A DNA stretch of 54,094 bases from Rhodobacteraceae bacterium HTCC2150 (GCA_000169395.1 AAXZ01000014.1:1-54094); one strand, 5' to 3'. Positions 37,126 through 46,722 are shown, numbered from the stretch's first letter. Made by a program: numbers and translations. The notes: generated from the letters alone by a model not told the origin.

Positions 37126-37590
37126 CTAGTTTTTCGGGCCACGGTGCGCCTTGTGACACGCAGCACAAGCACCACCAACGTCACCAATTGCCCCTTGAAG
37201 TGCGGCCAGACTTTCGCCCGCGGCGGCATTCATTGCTGTTGCGGCATCAATCAATCCTTGTTCTTTGGCGGCAAAATCATCGGCCATATCCCAAACGGAA
37301 ATTTTTGCGCGGCTGGTGTCAGCGAAACCTTGTTGCGTGCCCTCAACCCAGAAACCAGATTGATCAGAACTGGCAGCAGCCAACAATGCAGCAGCGGCTT
37401 CGCTGGCTTTGGCGGCATCATAGGCCATTTTGCCTTTTGCCATCCCACCCAGAACACCCATGCTTGCACCATAGGTTTTCATGATATTTTGGCGTTCTGT
37501 TACTGGATCGGCATGACTGCCTGAAATCGCAGCACCTGCCAAAAGTGCGGTAACGGCCACGCCGGCAATTGCTGTTTTAAAATGTTTCAT
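37126..37590 (-). CDS. Cytochrome c'
   Basis: 154-residue periplasmic protein with signal peptide (MKHFKTAIAGVAVTALLAGAA) and a C-terminal haem motif CAACHKAH, the layout of cytochrome c' four-helix bundles. MKTYGASMGVLGGMAKGKMAYD matches the first helix, where a Met or Leu blocks the sixth haem position. Members bind NO or CO and may protect against nitrosative stress. It is the first gene of the two-cytochrome operon. Confidence 0.92.
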   Translation of the reverse strand: MKHFKTAIAGVAVTALLAGAAISGSHADPVTERQNIMKTYGASMGVLGGMAKGKMAYDAAKASEAAAALLAAASSDQSGFWVEGTQQGFADTSRAKISVWDMADDFAAKEQGLIDAATAMNAAAGESLAALQGAIGDVGGACAACHKAHRGPKN

Positions 37591-37860
37591 GTGCTATCTC
37601 CCATAGGCTTGAATTGCGAACAGTGTAATCAAAGGCACATCAATTACCATTCACGTTTTCTTTATATGACCGCGTTTGCTGTATTCACTGCCTTCCTGAT
37701 CTCGAGCAATTCTTGGAATGGTTTGCAAACAAAAATTCGCGAAAAGGTCCATAACCTAATCGACCCAAAAAACCGTGATCATAAACAATTGACACAACCC
37801 GTTGTTTTTGATTTCTTCTGAGCAAAATAGTGCTGCACGATGCAGCGCAAGGATTTGACA

Positions 37861-38358
37861 ATGCGCAAAGAAATTACGTCAGGCGGTGAATTTCCCATCA
37901 AAGAACAGCTTTTGGCAATGGGCGAACTGTCTTTCCTGTTCTTGCGCCATCCAAACAGTGACGCAATGTCTGTAACGTCGCTGCGTGCGTCGTTAGAACA
38001 TGCGGTTGATACCGGCCACTTTGCCATTTTGCGCCAAGATGATGTGCCCCGCGCGGCACTCACTTACGCGTTTTTAACAAAAGAGGCCGAGGCAGATTTT
38101 TTGCAAGGCGGCCTTCCTTCTTCCAAAGACTGGATCGCCGGTGATCGGCTGTGGTTGATGGATGTCATCGCGCCTTATCGACAGGGGTCGGCCAAGAAAA
38201 TGATCGACTTTTGGCACAACAGCCTGACACCTGATGTCACCGAATACCGCTTTGTCCGGCGCGGCCGTCACCAAGACAAAGCACGCCTTTATCACGCCAA
38301 ACGCTTGCCCACAGGTCGATTTGGCAGCACAATGACAGAAATGGACAAACCCGCCTAG
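37861..38358 (+). CDS. RTX toxin-activating lysine acyltransferase (HlyC family)
   Basis: 165-residue protein of the HlyC family, which transfers fatty acyl groups from acyl carrier protein to internal lysines of RTX proteins. Catalytic His30 (FLFLRHPNSD) aligns with HlyC His23, and Asp101 in GDRLWLMDVIAPY aligns with HlyC Asp92. VPRAALTYAFLT and the IAPYR block match the family core. The start at 37861 is preferred because AAGGA lies seven bases before it; an in-frame ATG at 37840 has no such site. No RTX gene or type I secretion gene is adjacent. The next gene, a Hint-domain protein, starts 23 bases later and is the likely partner. Confidence 0.88.
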   Translation: MRKEITSGGEFPIKEQLLAMGELSFLFLRHPNSDAMSVTSLRASLEHAVDTGHFAILRQDDVPRAALTYAFLTKEAEADFLQGGLPSSKDWIAGDRLWLMDVIAPYRQGSAKKMIDFWHNSLTPDVTEYRFVRRGRHQDKARLYHAKRLPTGRFGSTMTEMDKPA

Positions 38359-38381
38359 TCGCGAATTAAAAGGATTTTAAA

Positions 38382-39299
38382 ATGAGTTTCACTGTATTTC
38401 AATCCGTTCCGATCGGGGCCGATACCAACGACACGTCAGCCTCTGGTTCAGCCGCCTACAGCAATACAGGAACGATTGACCTGTCGGAGTCAGAGACCGA
38501 GACCATCACACTCGATTTCACGTTGCAAGCAAATGATGGAAGTCTATCCGACTCTGGCACATTTTCGGAACACACTGCGCCCGCCGCGGGCAATTTAGTT
38601 ATCGACGACGCAAGCGCAGGAACAGCGACATTTACAATTACCTATGCACAATGGACAGCCGCAGGAAGCCCAGCTTCGGTGTATTTTACTGTTAAAAGTA
38701 CGGGTGGAATTGCAAGTGGAGCAGGATACACCTTAAACATCACCTGTTTTGCCGCTGGTACCGCGATTGGCACGCCTACTGGCGAAACTCTGGTTGAAGG
38801 TCTGCAAATCGGGGATCTGATCACAACGATGGATGGCCGTGATGTGCCGGTGAAATGGGTTGGTCGCCAAACAGTGAATACAGCCATGGCCGAGGTGCCG
38901 CAAAATATGGAACTGGTGCGCATTGCGTCTGGTGCGTTGGATGAAAACCTGCCCGTCCGCGACCTGATCGTCACTGGTGATCACGCGATGTATATGGATG
39001 GTGTTATGATTAACGCCAGTGCCTTGGTTGGCCTGCCGGGTATCGACTATGTGCCTTTGTCCGAAACCGGCGCAAGCTACACCGTTTACCATATTGAGCT
39101 GGACGCTCATGAGGTGATCTTGGCCGAAGGCAGCCCAACCGAAAGCTTTGTAGATTTCGTGACGCGCGCAGGCTTTGACAACTATGACGAATACCTTGGG
39201 CTTTATGGCGCTGACCGGATCATCACCGAAATGCCCTATCCACGCGTTGCGTCAAACCGCCTTTTGCCACAGTATCTGCGCGCGCAGGAGGTTGCATAA
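38382..39299 (+). CDS. Hint-domain (Hedgehog/intein) secreted-type protein
   Basis: 305-residue protein. Residues 1-121 form an acidic Ser/Thr/Asp-rich passenger without cysteine or arginine and with a single lysine (Lys105). A Hint_2-type autoprocessing domain starts at Cys122 (TCFAAGTAIGTPTGE), with LQIGDLITTMDGRD, the TGDH motif (Thr198-His201) and YHIELDAHEVILAEGSPTES. Cys122 is the only cysteine. By family knowledge the Cys and His should allow N-S acyl shift and cleavage or transfer of the passenger. No signal peptide or RTX repeats are seen, so export is by an unknown route. RBS AAGGA precedes the ATG at 38382. Confidence 0.9.
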   Translation: MSFTVFQSVPIGADTNDTSASGSAAYSNTGTIDLSESETETITLDFTLQANDGSLSDSGTFSEHTAPAAGNLVIDDASAGTATFTITYAQWTAAGSPASVYFTVKSTGGIASGAGYTLNITCFAAGTAIGTPTGETLVEGLQIGDLITTMDGRDVPVKWVGRQTVNTAMAEVPQNMELVRIASGALDENLPVRDLIVTGDHAMYMDGVMINASALVGLPGIDYVPLSETGASYTVYHIELDAHEVILAEGSPTESFVDFVTRAGFDNYDEYLGLYGADRIITEMPYPRVASNRLLPQYLRAQEVA

Positions 39300-39311
39300 C
39301 GCTTAAAGGTA

Positions 39312-39343
39312 AGGCCGAGCTTGTTTTACAGCTTGCTTGGCCT
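39312..39343 (+). terminator. Possible terminator between convergent Hint and mtaB genes
   Basis: Arms AGGCCGAGC (39312-39320) and GCTTGGCCT (39335-39343) pair over nine bases with one G-U on the plus strand; the loop is 14 bases. The following T tract is poor, so function is uncertain. Confidence 0.35.
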
Positions 39344-39404
39344 GCCACTCGTTGAAGAAACGAACCCAGTCAACTAACCATCTAAGAAATTGCGGGATAC
39401 GCCC

Positions 39405-40673
39405 TTATAAAGGCGCGGCGATCAGGCCTTTTTCTTGCATGCCAGAAATCAAAGACGGCACAATCGCGCCCTCTGTTTGATCATCGGAAAAGAACACCTC
39501 TGCAAATTGTTCCGTGCGACCCATTCGGGCATTTTCCATCAAAACCTGATGAACCTTACCGACTTGATGCCCTAAATGTTCGGCGACCTTGATGTCACCC
39601 GCCGCCCTTAACCGTGCCGCGCGTTCTTTGATCAAAGCACCATTCACTTGCGGCATTCGCGCCGCTGGTGTGCCTTGCCGAACCGAATAGGGAAAAACAT
39701 GCAGCCACGTTAAGTCGCAATCTGCCACCATCGCCAACGAGTTTTCAAACATGGCCTCAGTTTCGGTAGGAAACCCCGCAATGATATCCGCGCCAAACGT
39801 CATGTCAGGGCGCAGTTTCTTGGCCGTTTCGCAAAACTCAATCGCATCATCGCGCAAGTGGCGGCGTTTCATCCGCTTTAGGATCATGTCGTCGCCTGCC
39901 TGCAACGACAGATGCAGATGCGGCATCAAACGTTTCTCTGTCGCGATAGCCTGCAGAAGGTTTTCATCAACCTCGATGCTGTCAATCGAGCTGATCCTTA
40001 GGCGCGGCAGGTCTGGCACTAGTTTAAGGATGCGCATCACCAAATCGCCCAATTTGGGTTCACCGGGTAAATCAGCCCCCCAACTGGTCAGATCCACGCC
40101 GGTCAGCACGATTTCATTAAAACCCTTGCCCACCAACCGTTTGATCTGTTCCACCACAACGCCGGCAGCAACGGAACGTGAATTGCCACGACCAAAAGGA
40201 ATGATGCAAAACGTACAGCGATGATCACACCCATTTTGCACTTGAACATAGGCGCGGCTGCGGGTGCCAAACCCGTCGATCAAATGGCCAGCAGTTTCGG
40301 TAACCGACATAATGTCGTCAACCTGAACCTTTTCAACGTCACCGATAAAGTCAGGCCCCTTGGAAATTTTCGTCCAAGTATCACCCAGCATCTTTTCGGT
40401 GTTGCCAATGACCTGATCGACCTCATCCATTGACGCAAAGGTTTCAGGTTCAGTTTGCGCCGCACAACCAGTCACGATCAGCTTTGCATCGGGATTATCA
40501 CGGCGCAGCTTGCGAATTTCTTGGCGTGCTTTGCGCACGGCCTCGCTAGTGACGGCACAAGTGTTAACAACAACCGCGTTTTCTAATCCAGCGGCGGCTG
40601 ACAATTCTTTCATCGCCTCAGTTTCATAAGAATTCAGACGACACCCAAGGGTGGAAAATACCGGCGCTGTCAT
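39405..40673 (-). CDS. mtaB: tRNA t6A37 methylthiotransferase MtaB
   Basis: Radical-SAM methylthiotransferase acting on tRNA (ms2t6A at position 37). The 422 residues contain the N-terminal UPF0004 domain with three conserved cysteines ([28 protein letters not shown]) and the radical-SAM motif CDHRCTFC. The family [15 protein letters not shown]-type segment and [10 protein letters not shown] are present. Short C-terminal TRAM region. It overlaps dapF by ATGA, and both are read from the minus strand. Confidence 0.93.
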   Translation of the reverse strand: MTAPVFSTLGCRLNSYETEAMKELSAAAGLENAVVVNTCAVTSEAVRKARQEIRKLRRDNPDAKLIVTGCAAQTEPETFASMDEVDQVIGNTEKMLGDTWTKISKGPDFIGDVEKVQVDDIMSVTETAGHLIDGFGTRSRAYVQVQNGCDHRCTFCIIPFGRGNSRSVAAGVVVEQIKRLVGKGFNEIVLTGVDLTSWGADLPGEPKLGDLVMRILKLVPDLPRLRISSIDSIEVDENLLQAIATEKRLMPHLHLSLQAGDDMILKRMKRRHLRDDAIEFCETAKKLRPDMTFGADIIAGFPTETEAMFENSLAMVADCDLTWLHVFPYSVRQGTPAARMPQVNGALIKERAARLRAAGDIKVAEHLGHQVGKVHQVLMENARMGRTEQFAEVFFSDDQTEGAIVPSLISGMQEKGLIAAPL

Positions 40674-41506
40674 TTTATCGTTTCCATGAACGCAGGTGTT
40701 AAGCGTGCATCAAATACATGGGCTGTTGGCCCTGTCATCCAAACGCCATCATCGCGCCAATCAAGGGTAAGCCAACCGCCGTCAACCTCCATCCGAACGC
40801 ATTTATCGGTCAAGCCGCGCAAATGCGCCGCCACAGCCGTTGCACAAGCACCTGATCCGCAAGCCAGCGTAATACCAGTGCCGCGTTCCCAAACCCGCAT
40901 ACGAATTTCATCGCGTGATCGCACTTGGGCAAATTCAACATTACAGCGTTCAGGAAATAGCTCGTGATTTTCAATTGGCGGACCAGCAATCGCGGGATCA
41001 ACATCGGCAATGTCATCCACAAAAAACACGCAATGCGGATTACCCATGCCTACGGCAACTGGATCGCCATCAATCGGTAAATGATCGACGGGCACGTCAC
41101 GGGCCAAAGGAACATCTTGCCAATCAAGCTGAGGCAGACCCATGTTGATGCTGACCAGATCACCGGACCATTTTGCGCGTAAAAGACCGCGTTCTGTTGT
41201 TAAAGACAATTCACCCGTGCCCGCCTGGCGCATCAAAAATTCTGAAACGCATCGTGTTGCATTGCCACAGGCGCCTGCACGGCTGCCGTCTGAGTTCCAA
41301 AAATCAAGGATAACGTCGCTGGTGACACCGTCCCGAATTTCCGCCAACTGATCAAAGCCAACACCACGATTGCGATCACCCAGCGCGCGTGCCAGTTTTT
41401 CAGTTACAACAGCATCACGCCCGCGGGAATCAATCACCACGAAATCATTACCTAAACCATGCATTTTCATGAAGGTTGGCGCATCTGTAAAACTGTCAGT
41501 CGTCAT
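40670..41506 (-). CDS. dapF: Diaminopimelate epimerase
   Basis: Interconverts LL- and meso-diaminopimelate for lysine and peptidoglycan synthesis. The 278 residues carry both catalytic cysteine motifs ACGNATRC and CGSGACATA. The N-terminus [14 protein letters not shown] is standard, preceded by about 12 residues from the ATG at 41506; a start at the MKM Met is an alternative. A hairpin (CTGATCGG at 41523-41530, CCGATCAG at 41547-41554) lies just upstream and could be a leader structure. In operon with mtaB. Confidence 0.95.
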   Translation of the reverse strand: MTTDSFTDAPTFMKMHGLGNDFVVIDSRGRDAVVTEKLARALGDRNRGVGFDQLAEIRDGVTSDVILDFWNSDGSRAGACGNATRCVSEFLMRQAGTGELSLTTERGLLRAKWSGDLVSINMGLPQLDWQDVPLARDVPVDHLPIDGDPVAVGMGNPHCVFFVDDIADVDPAIAGPPIENHELFPERCNVEFAQVRSRDEIRMRVWERGTGITLACGSGACATAVAAHLRGLTDKCVRMEVDGGWLTLDWRDDGVWMTGPTAHVFDARLTPAFMETIK

Positions 41507-41745
41507 GGGCTGACATATACGCCTGATCGGTTTGTTTTGCTAGGGGCCGATCAGATCACTTGATGGCGACTGTGACACATTTAATAGATCAAAAACTTAC
41601 CCAGACTCAGGTGACTGCCACATTCCGGCCATACAAAAATACGCAAACCGTCAAAGTTCACTCCAATTGTTTCCATATTGGCAACGCATAGTTTCCAATA
41701 TCGATCTGGCAGGATTGATTATTGTAGCAGTAAAGGAGTTTCGCC

Positions 41746-42489
41746 ATGAGTAATCGCGATTATGCTCTGTTTTTTCAGGACACAAATTGCCTGACAGCGG
41801 CAGAGATTGATAAAAATATTTGGTTAACAATGAAATCCTTAGGATTTTCGAAGATTGAAACAGAAGCGTCGATGCTAAGGTATCAGTCGGAATCAATGAC
41901 CGTTGATTTGACCACAGAACCTTTAAATCACGAAGCACGATCCAAGGTCGCCAAATCATTGGCAACCTCTCAAAAATATCTAATTCCTGTGCTTGCCAGT
42001 CAACATTCTGTTGTTAAGGCATCCATTCAAACGACGGCTGCTGGCGCAGAAGATCAGCAATTGAATCAGAAAATGTTGGCGGCCCTTCAGGATACTGGTG
42101 AATGTGATTTGGTACAAACGCCAGATCAAGGATGGTTTGATTTGTCAAATTCTGTCGCTCAGCTGGATGAAATCCTTTCAACGCTTTCACCCCAGCCACA
42201 GGCCAAAGGGTTTGACAGCAAAATGCCCGCTGGTTTCGAAATTTTGGTGGCCGCATCAAAGACGGGGTGCATCCATGACATGAATTCCGGCGAACTCGAG
42301 CATCTGCATGCGCTTGAATTGCGGCAAAACCTTACGGCCAGGCGAACAAGCCGTGTGCCAGTAGAGATGCAAGCCATGGCAATATCCGCTATTTCCCTTG
42401 TCGCTTACATGTCTTTTTCAGTTTTACCACAACAAGTCATGGCATCACCACTAAACGCCATTGCCCACACATTGGGGTTTCTAAACTAA
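41746..42489 (+). CDS. Protein of unknown function with C-terminal hydrophobic segment
   Basis: No family recognised. The 247 residues are soluble and alpha/beta-looking for the first 200, with a mildly hydrophobic segment near the C-terminus (about 208-226, MAISAISLVAYMSFSV). A ribosome binding site AAGGAG lies 9 bases before the ATG at 41746. The upstream gap of about 240 bases contains a short inverted repeat (ATATTGG ... CCAATAT) that might be an operator. It is transcribed alone and followed by a strong hairpin at 42539-42580. Confidence 0.8.
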   Translation: MSNRDYALFFQDTNCLTAAEIDKNIWLTMKSLGFSKIETEASMLRYQSESMTVDLTTEPLNHEARSKVAKSLATSQKYLIPVLASQHSVVKASIQTTAAGAEDQQLNQKMLAALQDTGECDLVQTPDQGWFDLSNSVAQLDEILSTLSPQPQAKGFDSKMPAGFEILVAASKTGCIHDMNSGELEHLHALELRQNLTARRTSRVPVEMQAMAISAISLVAYMSFSVLPQQVMASPLNAIAHTLGFLN

Positions 42490-42538
42490 TCTAGACTACT
42501 GATTCTAATTTTGATGAATCAGAACACAGTTTACTGCC

Positions 42539-42580
42539 GCCCCCTCCCCTAGGCTGCCACCGTTTTAACGGGGAGGGGGC
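42539..42580. terminator. Strong GC-rich hairpin after the unknown gene
   Basis: Arms GCCCCCTCCCC (42539-42549) and GGGGAGGGGGC (42570-42580) pair perfectly over 11 bases around a 20-base loop. Neither strand shows a clear T tract after the stem, so it may be a Rho-assisted or structural transcript end. Placed between the unknown gene and tRNA-Lys. Confidence 0.5.
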
Positions 42581-42680
42581 AATTAATTCGCGTCAAATAG
42601 AGGTTAGGTTAAATTATTGGGAAAAGAAGGAATTTAGCCCTTGACCCCCTGCTCAGCTTTTCTTAGAGAGACGGCGTTGT

Positions 42681-42756
42681 GGGCCCTTAGCTCAGTTGGT
42701 AGAGCAACTGACTTTTAATCAGTAGGTCGATGGTTCGAATCCATCAGGGCTCACCA
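42681..42756 (+). tRNA. tRNA-Lys (anticodon TTT)
   Basis: 76-base cloverleaf. Acceptor arm GGGCCCT pairs with AGGGCTC, anticodon stem ACTGA/TCAGT encloses CTTTTAA, with anticodon TTT at 42714-42716 (lysine). The D arm AGCTCAGTTGGTAGAGC and the GGTTCGAATCC T arm are standard. The 3' CCA is encoded. Confidence 0.97.
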
Positions 42757-42849
42757 CTTCACTCGCTTTCATGTGGTTCGGTTTGAACAGTCCGTTGTTC
42801 GGATTTCAAAATTTTGCGAGATCAAGGAACCACCAGCCTTTTTGCCCGA

Positions 42850-43689
42850 TTAAAGTGCAAGCGTCGCAATCGACCCAAAAACCAGAAAAACCGCAAACCA
42901 TTGCAGCATGGACATTCTTTCCTTTAGAAAAATTGCCGCCAGTACAACAGTGATTAATCCGAATGTAGACGCCGAAACTGAGGCAAATTCTGGATTATTC
43001 ATTCGCCCTGCACTGATAACAACGCCAAGGGCAAAAGCATCCAAAACCCCCATCAACGCCAGAATGTGAAACTGTCCAAGTTTGGGCCAAAGGGGCGCGC
43101 GCAATGCCAACCCAATAATAACAACCGTCAAAAGGGCCACAAATCGCGTGGGGCCGATCAACGCCAGCTCGCCACCATTAGCAGATGCAGCTTGTCCCAA
43201 TGCAAAGGTGACAGCAAACCCGGGTCCGGCAAGCAGCGACCACAAAACTGCCTCACGCTGATTTGAAACCAAGGGGTCTTGATCTGAACTGGCCGCCACA
43301 TACCCCACGCCAAGCACAACAAGAAAGGTGGCAATCCATTGTAGGGGCGTTATCGGTTGCCCCTGAAAAACGGCCCACGCGATCGACAAAATGGGATATG
43401 CCCCAATAATCGGGGCCACAAGCCGAATTGGCCCAATAGAAAACGCCTTATACAATGCCAGCGCGCCTATGCCGTAAGATATGCCCCCTGCGACTGACAA
43501 GCTGAATTCCCTTGCACCCAATGCCGTATCCCAAGCAAATCCACTGATTGGTAGCGTGATGAGACATCCAAAGAACAGGACGGCAAAAACCGATGCAAAA
43601 ATGCCAGTGCTTTGGCTAACTTGTCTGACGCAAAAATCGTGAATGCCCCACGCAAGGGCTGCGATCAAACCAACAGAAAGCGTAATCAT
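42850..43689 (-). CDS. EamA-family transporter (drug/metabolite transporter superfamily)
   Basis: 279-residue inner-membrane protein with about ten hydrophobic segments arranged as two EamA repeats, the second beginning near VLWSLLAGPGFAVTFALGQ. Substrate unknown, possibly an amino acid or amine exporter. The ATG at 43689 overlaps the stop of an upstream 56-residue membrane protein gene by ATGA, so both are cotranscribed. The operon is divergent from the TMAO demethylase gene, but a functional tie is not shown. Confidence 0.9.
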   Translation of the reverse strand: MITLSVGLIAALAWGIHDFCVRQVSQSTGIFASVFAVLFFGCLITLPISGFAWDTALGAREFSLSVAGGISYGIGALALYKAFSIGPIRLVAPIIGAYPILSIAWAVFQGQPITPLQWIATFLVVLGVGYVAASSDQDPLVSNQREAVLWSLLAGPGFAVTFALGQAASANGGELALIGPTRFVALLTVVIIGLALRAPLWPKLGQFHILALMGVLDAFALGVVISAGRMNNPEFASVSASTFGLITVVLAAIFLKERMSMLQWFAVFLVFGSIATLAL

Positions 43690-43856
43690 TCGTGATTGCC
43701 GTCCCTAAAAAATGGAATCAAAAACACAAGACAAGCAATAAGAAAGAAAACCGATCCAAACATTCCCCAAAAACTGCCGATGCTGGCAATACAAAACCCA
43801 ACCGCTGAAACAATAAACAATATCCAACCCAGTAAGTTGATTTGACGATTATTCAT
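43686..43856 (-). CDS. 56-residue two-helix membrane protein coupled to EamA transporter
   Basis: Small frame with ATG at 43856 preceded by AGGAAA at about eight bases, and stop overlapping the EamA start (ATGA). The peptide is MNNRQINLLGWILFIVSAVG and continues with a second hydrophobic stretch (about 33-50) and a charged tail RDGNHE. Two membrane passes are predicted. No family recognised. Translational coupling is the main evidence; it may be a small partner of the transporter. Confidence 0.75.
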   Translation of the reverse strand: MNNRQINLLGWILFIVSAVGFCIASIGSFWGMFGSVFFLIACLVFLIPFFRDGNHE

Positions 43857-43960
43857 TTCGTATTTCCTGTTCTGCTTGCATGGATTGCTCTGTTATGGTT
43901 ATTCTTTATATTAAATAATTATTCCGCTTATGCAACACTTGAGCGGACGGGAGAGACACG

Positions 43961-46345
43961 ATGTTGGACGAACTTTATGCGAAAGTGAACCCTGGGCCAC
44001 CCAAACCCAGTGAGATTTATCAGCCGTCGGTTTTTTCTATGCCCGCCGGTACAGAACGCTATGTCGTTGAGGTCTGTGGTGCTGTGCTTGTTCCCGTGGA
44101 AACCGGTGATCAGATCACGGTTATAAATGACGAAGGTGGTCAACCTTGTGAGTTCATTGCTGTTGATAAGAAAGGCAAGATAGATGCCTCGATCATAGGG
44201 CAATCAACCAATTCCGAGGCCCAAGGTTTAAAGGCGCTTTTGTTGGGCTCTGATCAATCATTGCGTGGGTTGCGCATGGGGTTGGATGCGCGAAACATTG
44301 ATCTTGGCAAAGCTGGTGCAATCACGTTTTTTGACAGCACAACACCAGCGAAAACCGAAGTGACTTTCCGCGCGGAACGCGACGGATCGGTGATCGTTGC
44401 TGCCCCCCACCCAAATGCCCGCGGCGCGATGGATTATGAGACACAAGACACAGCAACGCCGCTTGTCGTTATGATCAAACGGGCCGTGATTAAACAAGCC
44501 GCCAAATTTGAACTACCAGATCCGCTGGCCAATCCGCTTGATGAAATCCGCGTACACACGCAAACCGCCGAAAGCTTCTTTGTGAAAGCCGGTGATTACA
44601 TCCAAATCATCGATGTGGATGGCCGACAGTGTACCGATTTTGAATGTTTTAGTGCGCGCAAATTGGACAAAGGCATCGAGCACGCTTTGGATGTTACAAC
44701 GACGCGCACTTTGATGGGACATGCCTATCCAATGCCCGGCCTGCACGCAAAATACTATGACCAAGAAATGCTGCCTTTGGTCGAAGTGGTGCAAGATACT
44801 TGCGGGCGCCATGATGCCTTTGCCCTTGCCTGTTCGGCAAAATATTATGACGATATTGGTTATCCGGGCCATGTGAATTGCTCGGACAATTTCAATACTG
44901 CGCTGTCAAAATTCGGTGTTTCTGGGCGACCAGGATGGATGGCTATCAACTTTTTCTTCAACACGGCCATTGATGATCATGGTGTGATGTATGGCGATGA
45001 ACCGTGGTCACGCCCCGGTGATTACGTGTTGTTGCGCGCCTTGACCGATTTGGTTTGCGTAAGCTCGGCTTGCCCTGACGACACAACAGCCGCAAATGGC
45101 TGGAACCCCACAGACATTCATGTTCGCACCTATAGCGGTGTTGAAACCTTCCAACGTAGCATCGCGTTTCGCGCAACCCCAGAATCGGAACCAAAGATGA
45201 CAAAACAAACCGGTTTTCACGACAGTTTTGCAAAGCACACTCGAAACTTTATCGAATATAACGGCTATTGGTTGGCCAATTGTTTTGCCGAGGCTGGCCC
45301 GATTGAGGAATACCATGCAGCGCGCGAAAAATGCGTGATCATGGATTTGTCGCCTTTGCGGAAATTTGAAATCACCGGCCCAGATGCCGAGGCGCTTTGC
45401 CAGTATATTTTCACCCGTAACATGAAAACGCTGCCCATCGGCGGCGTTGTTTATACGACAATGTGTTATGAACATGGCGGCATGATCGACGATGGTACCG
45501 TGTTCCGTTTGGCCAAAGACAATTTCCGCTGGATTGGTGGCAATGACTATGGTGGGGAATGGATGCGCGAGCAGGCTGAAAAACTGGGCCTCAAGGTTTT
45601 GGTTCGTTCCTCTACCGACCAATTACACAACGTCGCCGTGCAAGGCCCCGAAAGCCGCGATCTGTTGAACAAGATCGTTTGGACCGCGCCCCATAATCCC
45701 AAGTTTGATCAACTGGGTTGGTTCCGCTTTACGCCTGCCCGCCTGAACAACGAAATGGGCACGCCTTTTGTGGTTTCACGTACAGGTTACACGGGTGAAT
45801 TGGGCTATGAGGTTATGTGCCATCCAAAAGATTGCGCCGAGATTTTTGATGCGATTTGGGCGGCCGGAAAAGAACATGACATAAAACCTTTAGGCCTAGA
45901 AGCGTTGGACATGCTGCGCATTGAGGCCGGATTGATTTTTGCCGATTATGAGTTCAGCGATCAAACCGATCCGTTTGAGGCTGGCATTGGATTTACCTGC
46001 CCGCTTAAATCAAAGCCGGATGACTTCATTGGGCGCGATGCTTTGATCCGTCGCAAGGAAAACCCAATGCGTAAACTGGTTGGGTTGGATATCGACAGCA
46101 ACGTGGATGTAACACATGGCGATTGTATCCACATTGGTCGGGCGAAAATTGGCGAGATATGCTCTTCAATGCGTTCGCCACTTTTGGGTAAAAACATCGC
46201 TATGGCACGCGTGGATGTGGCCCATTGTGAACCCGGTACCGTGTTGGAAATTGGCAAACTTGACGGTCATCAAAAACGCTTACCTGCCGTGATCCGCCCT
46301 GACCTTGCGGCCTATGATCCAACGAAATCAAAGCCACGTTCATGA
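43961..46345 (+). CDS. tdm: Trimethylamine N-oxide demethylase (DUF1989-GcvT fusion)
   Basis: Cleaves TMAO to dimethylamine and formaldehyde. The 794-residue protein joins an N-terminal DUF1989 part (about 1-400) to a C-terminal GcvT-like folate-binding part (about 420-780), as in characterised Tdm. Likely zinc residues of the DUF1989 half are Cys281 and His284 (DTCGRHDA) and Cys371 (ACPDD). The GcvT half has RTGYTGELGYEVMC and FIGRDALIRRK, which should pass the formaldehyde unit to tetrahydrofolate. RBS GGGAGAG precedes the ATG at 43961. Divergent from the EamA operon. Two small secreted-protein genes follow, overlapping. Confidence 0.93.
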   Translation: MLDELYAKVNPGPPKPSEIYQPSVFSMPAGTERYVVEVCGAVLVPVETGDQITVINDEGGQPCEFIAVDKKGKIDASIIGQSTNSEAQGLKALLLGSDQSLRGLRMGLDARNIDLGKAGAITFFDSTTPAKTEVTFRAERDGSVIVAAPHPNARGAMDYETQDTATPLVVMIKRAVIKQAAKFELPDPLANPLDEIRVHTQTAESFFVKAGDYIQIIDVDGRQCTDFECFSARKLDKGIEHALDVTTTRTLMGHAYPMPGLHAKYYDQEMLPLVEVVQDTCGRHDAFALACSAKYYDDIGYPGHVNCSDNFNTALSKFGVSGRPGWMAINFFFNTAIDDHGVMYGDEPWSRPGDYVLLRALTDLVCVSSACPDDTTAANGWNPTDIHVRTYSGVETFQRSIAFRATPESEPKMTKQTGFHDSFAKHTRNFIEYNGYWLANCFAEAGPIEEYHAAREKCVIMDLSPLRKFEITGPDAEALCQYIFTRNMKTLPIGGVVYTTMCYEHGGMIDDGTVFRLAKDNFRWIGGNDYGGEWMREQAEKLGLKVLVRSSTDQLHNVAVQGPESRDLLNKIVWTAPHNPKFDQLGWFRFTPARLNNEMGTPFVVSRTGYTGELGYEVMCHPKDCAEIFDAIWAAGKEHDIKPLGLEALDMLRIEAGLIFADYEFSDQTDPFEAGIGFTCPLKSKPDDFIGRDALIRRKENPMRKLVGLDIDSNVDVTHGDCIHIGRAKIGEICSSMRSPLLGKNIAMARVDVAHCEPGTVLEIGKLDGHQKRLPAVIRPDLAAYDPTKSKPRS

Positions 46346-46722
46346 TCCGTCGATTATTCATTTGCCTTATCTTGGTTTTGCCAATTTCCGCACATGCGCA
46401 ATCGGTAAAACTAAACGCATCTGAAATCGAGACATTACTAACGGGCAACACGGCTGTTGGTGTTTGGCAGGGGGCGAAGTATCGACAGTTTTTTGATGCC
46501 GATGGCAGCACTATTTATGCCCAAGAAGGATCTAGGTCTGCTCTAGGGCAATGGCGCATTGACCCAACGCGCAATGAGTTTCAATCCCTATGGCCAAATG
46601 ACAGTGATTGGGAAGGTTGGTTTATCATGGAATACGCCGGCGATTATTATTGGGTTAGTAAGTCAACTCCACCGACCCCATTTGCCATGCTAAACGGGCA
46701 GCAGTTGATTGCGCCTGATTAG
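46342..46722 (+). CDS. Small secreted protein coupled to tdm
   Basis: 126-residue protein with a signal peptide (MIRRLFICLILVLPISAHA, cleavage before Gln20-Ser). The mature part of about 107 residues has no cysteines and many aromatic residues (GVWQGAKYRQFF, GDSDWEGWF-like pattern, YAGDYYWV), suggesting a small periplasmic beta-barrel or lipocalin-like fold; that is a guess. The ATG overlaps the tdm stop (ATGA), so it is translated from the tdm mRNA. Function unknown. Confidence 0.85.
   Translation: MIRRLFICLILVLPISAHAQSVKLNASEIETLLTGNTAVGVWQGAKYRQFFDADGSTIYAQEGSRSALGQWRIDPTRNEFQSLWPNDSDWEGWFIMEYAGDYYWVSKSTPPTPFAMLNGQQLIAPD

Noticed and set aside
37582-37821. 79-residue plus-strand frame upstream of the HlyC-like gene
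   Set aside because: No ribosome binding site, unlikely composition, and it overlaps the cytochrome c' start region; treated as noncoding leader.
41523-41554. Hairpin upstream of dapF as a possible riboswitch
   Set aside because: Only an eight-base stem with no known aptamer features; mentioned under dapF, not claimed as a riboswitch.
41574-41702. 42-residue frame starting ATGGCGACTG between dapF and the unknown gene
   Set aside because: No ribosome binding site and no coupling; the amino-acid composition is unremarkable, so it was left out.
46709-46722. Frameshift joining the two small secreted proteins after tdm into one
   Set aside because: Each has its own complete signal peptide, so they are two proteins with a 14-base overlap rather than a broken one.
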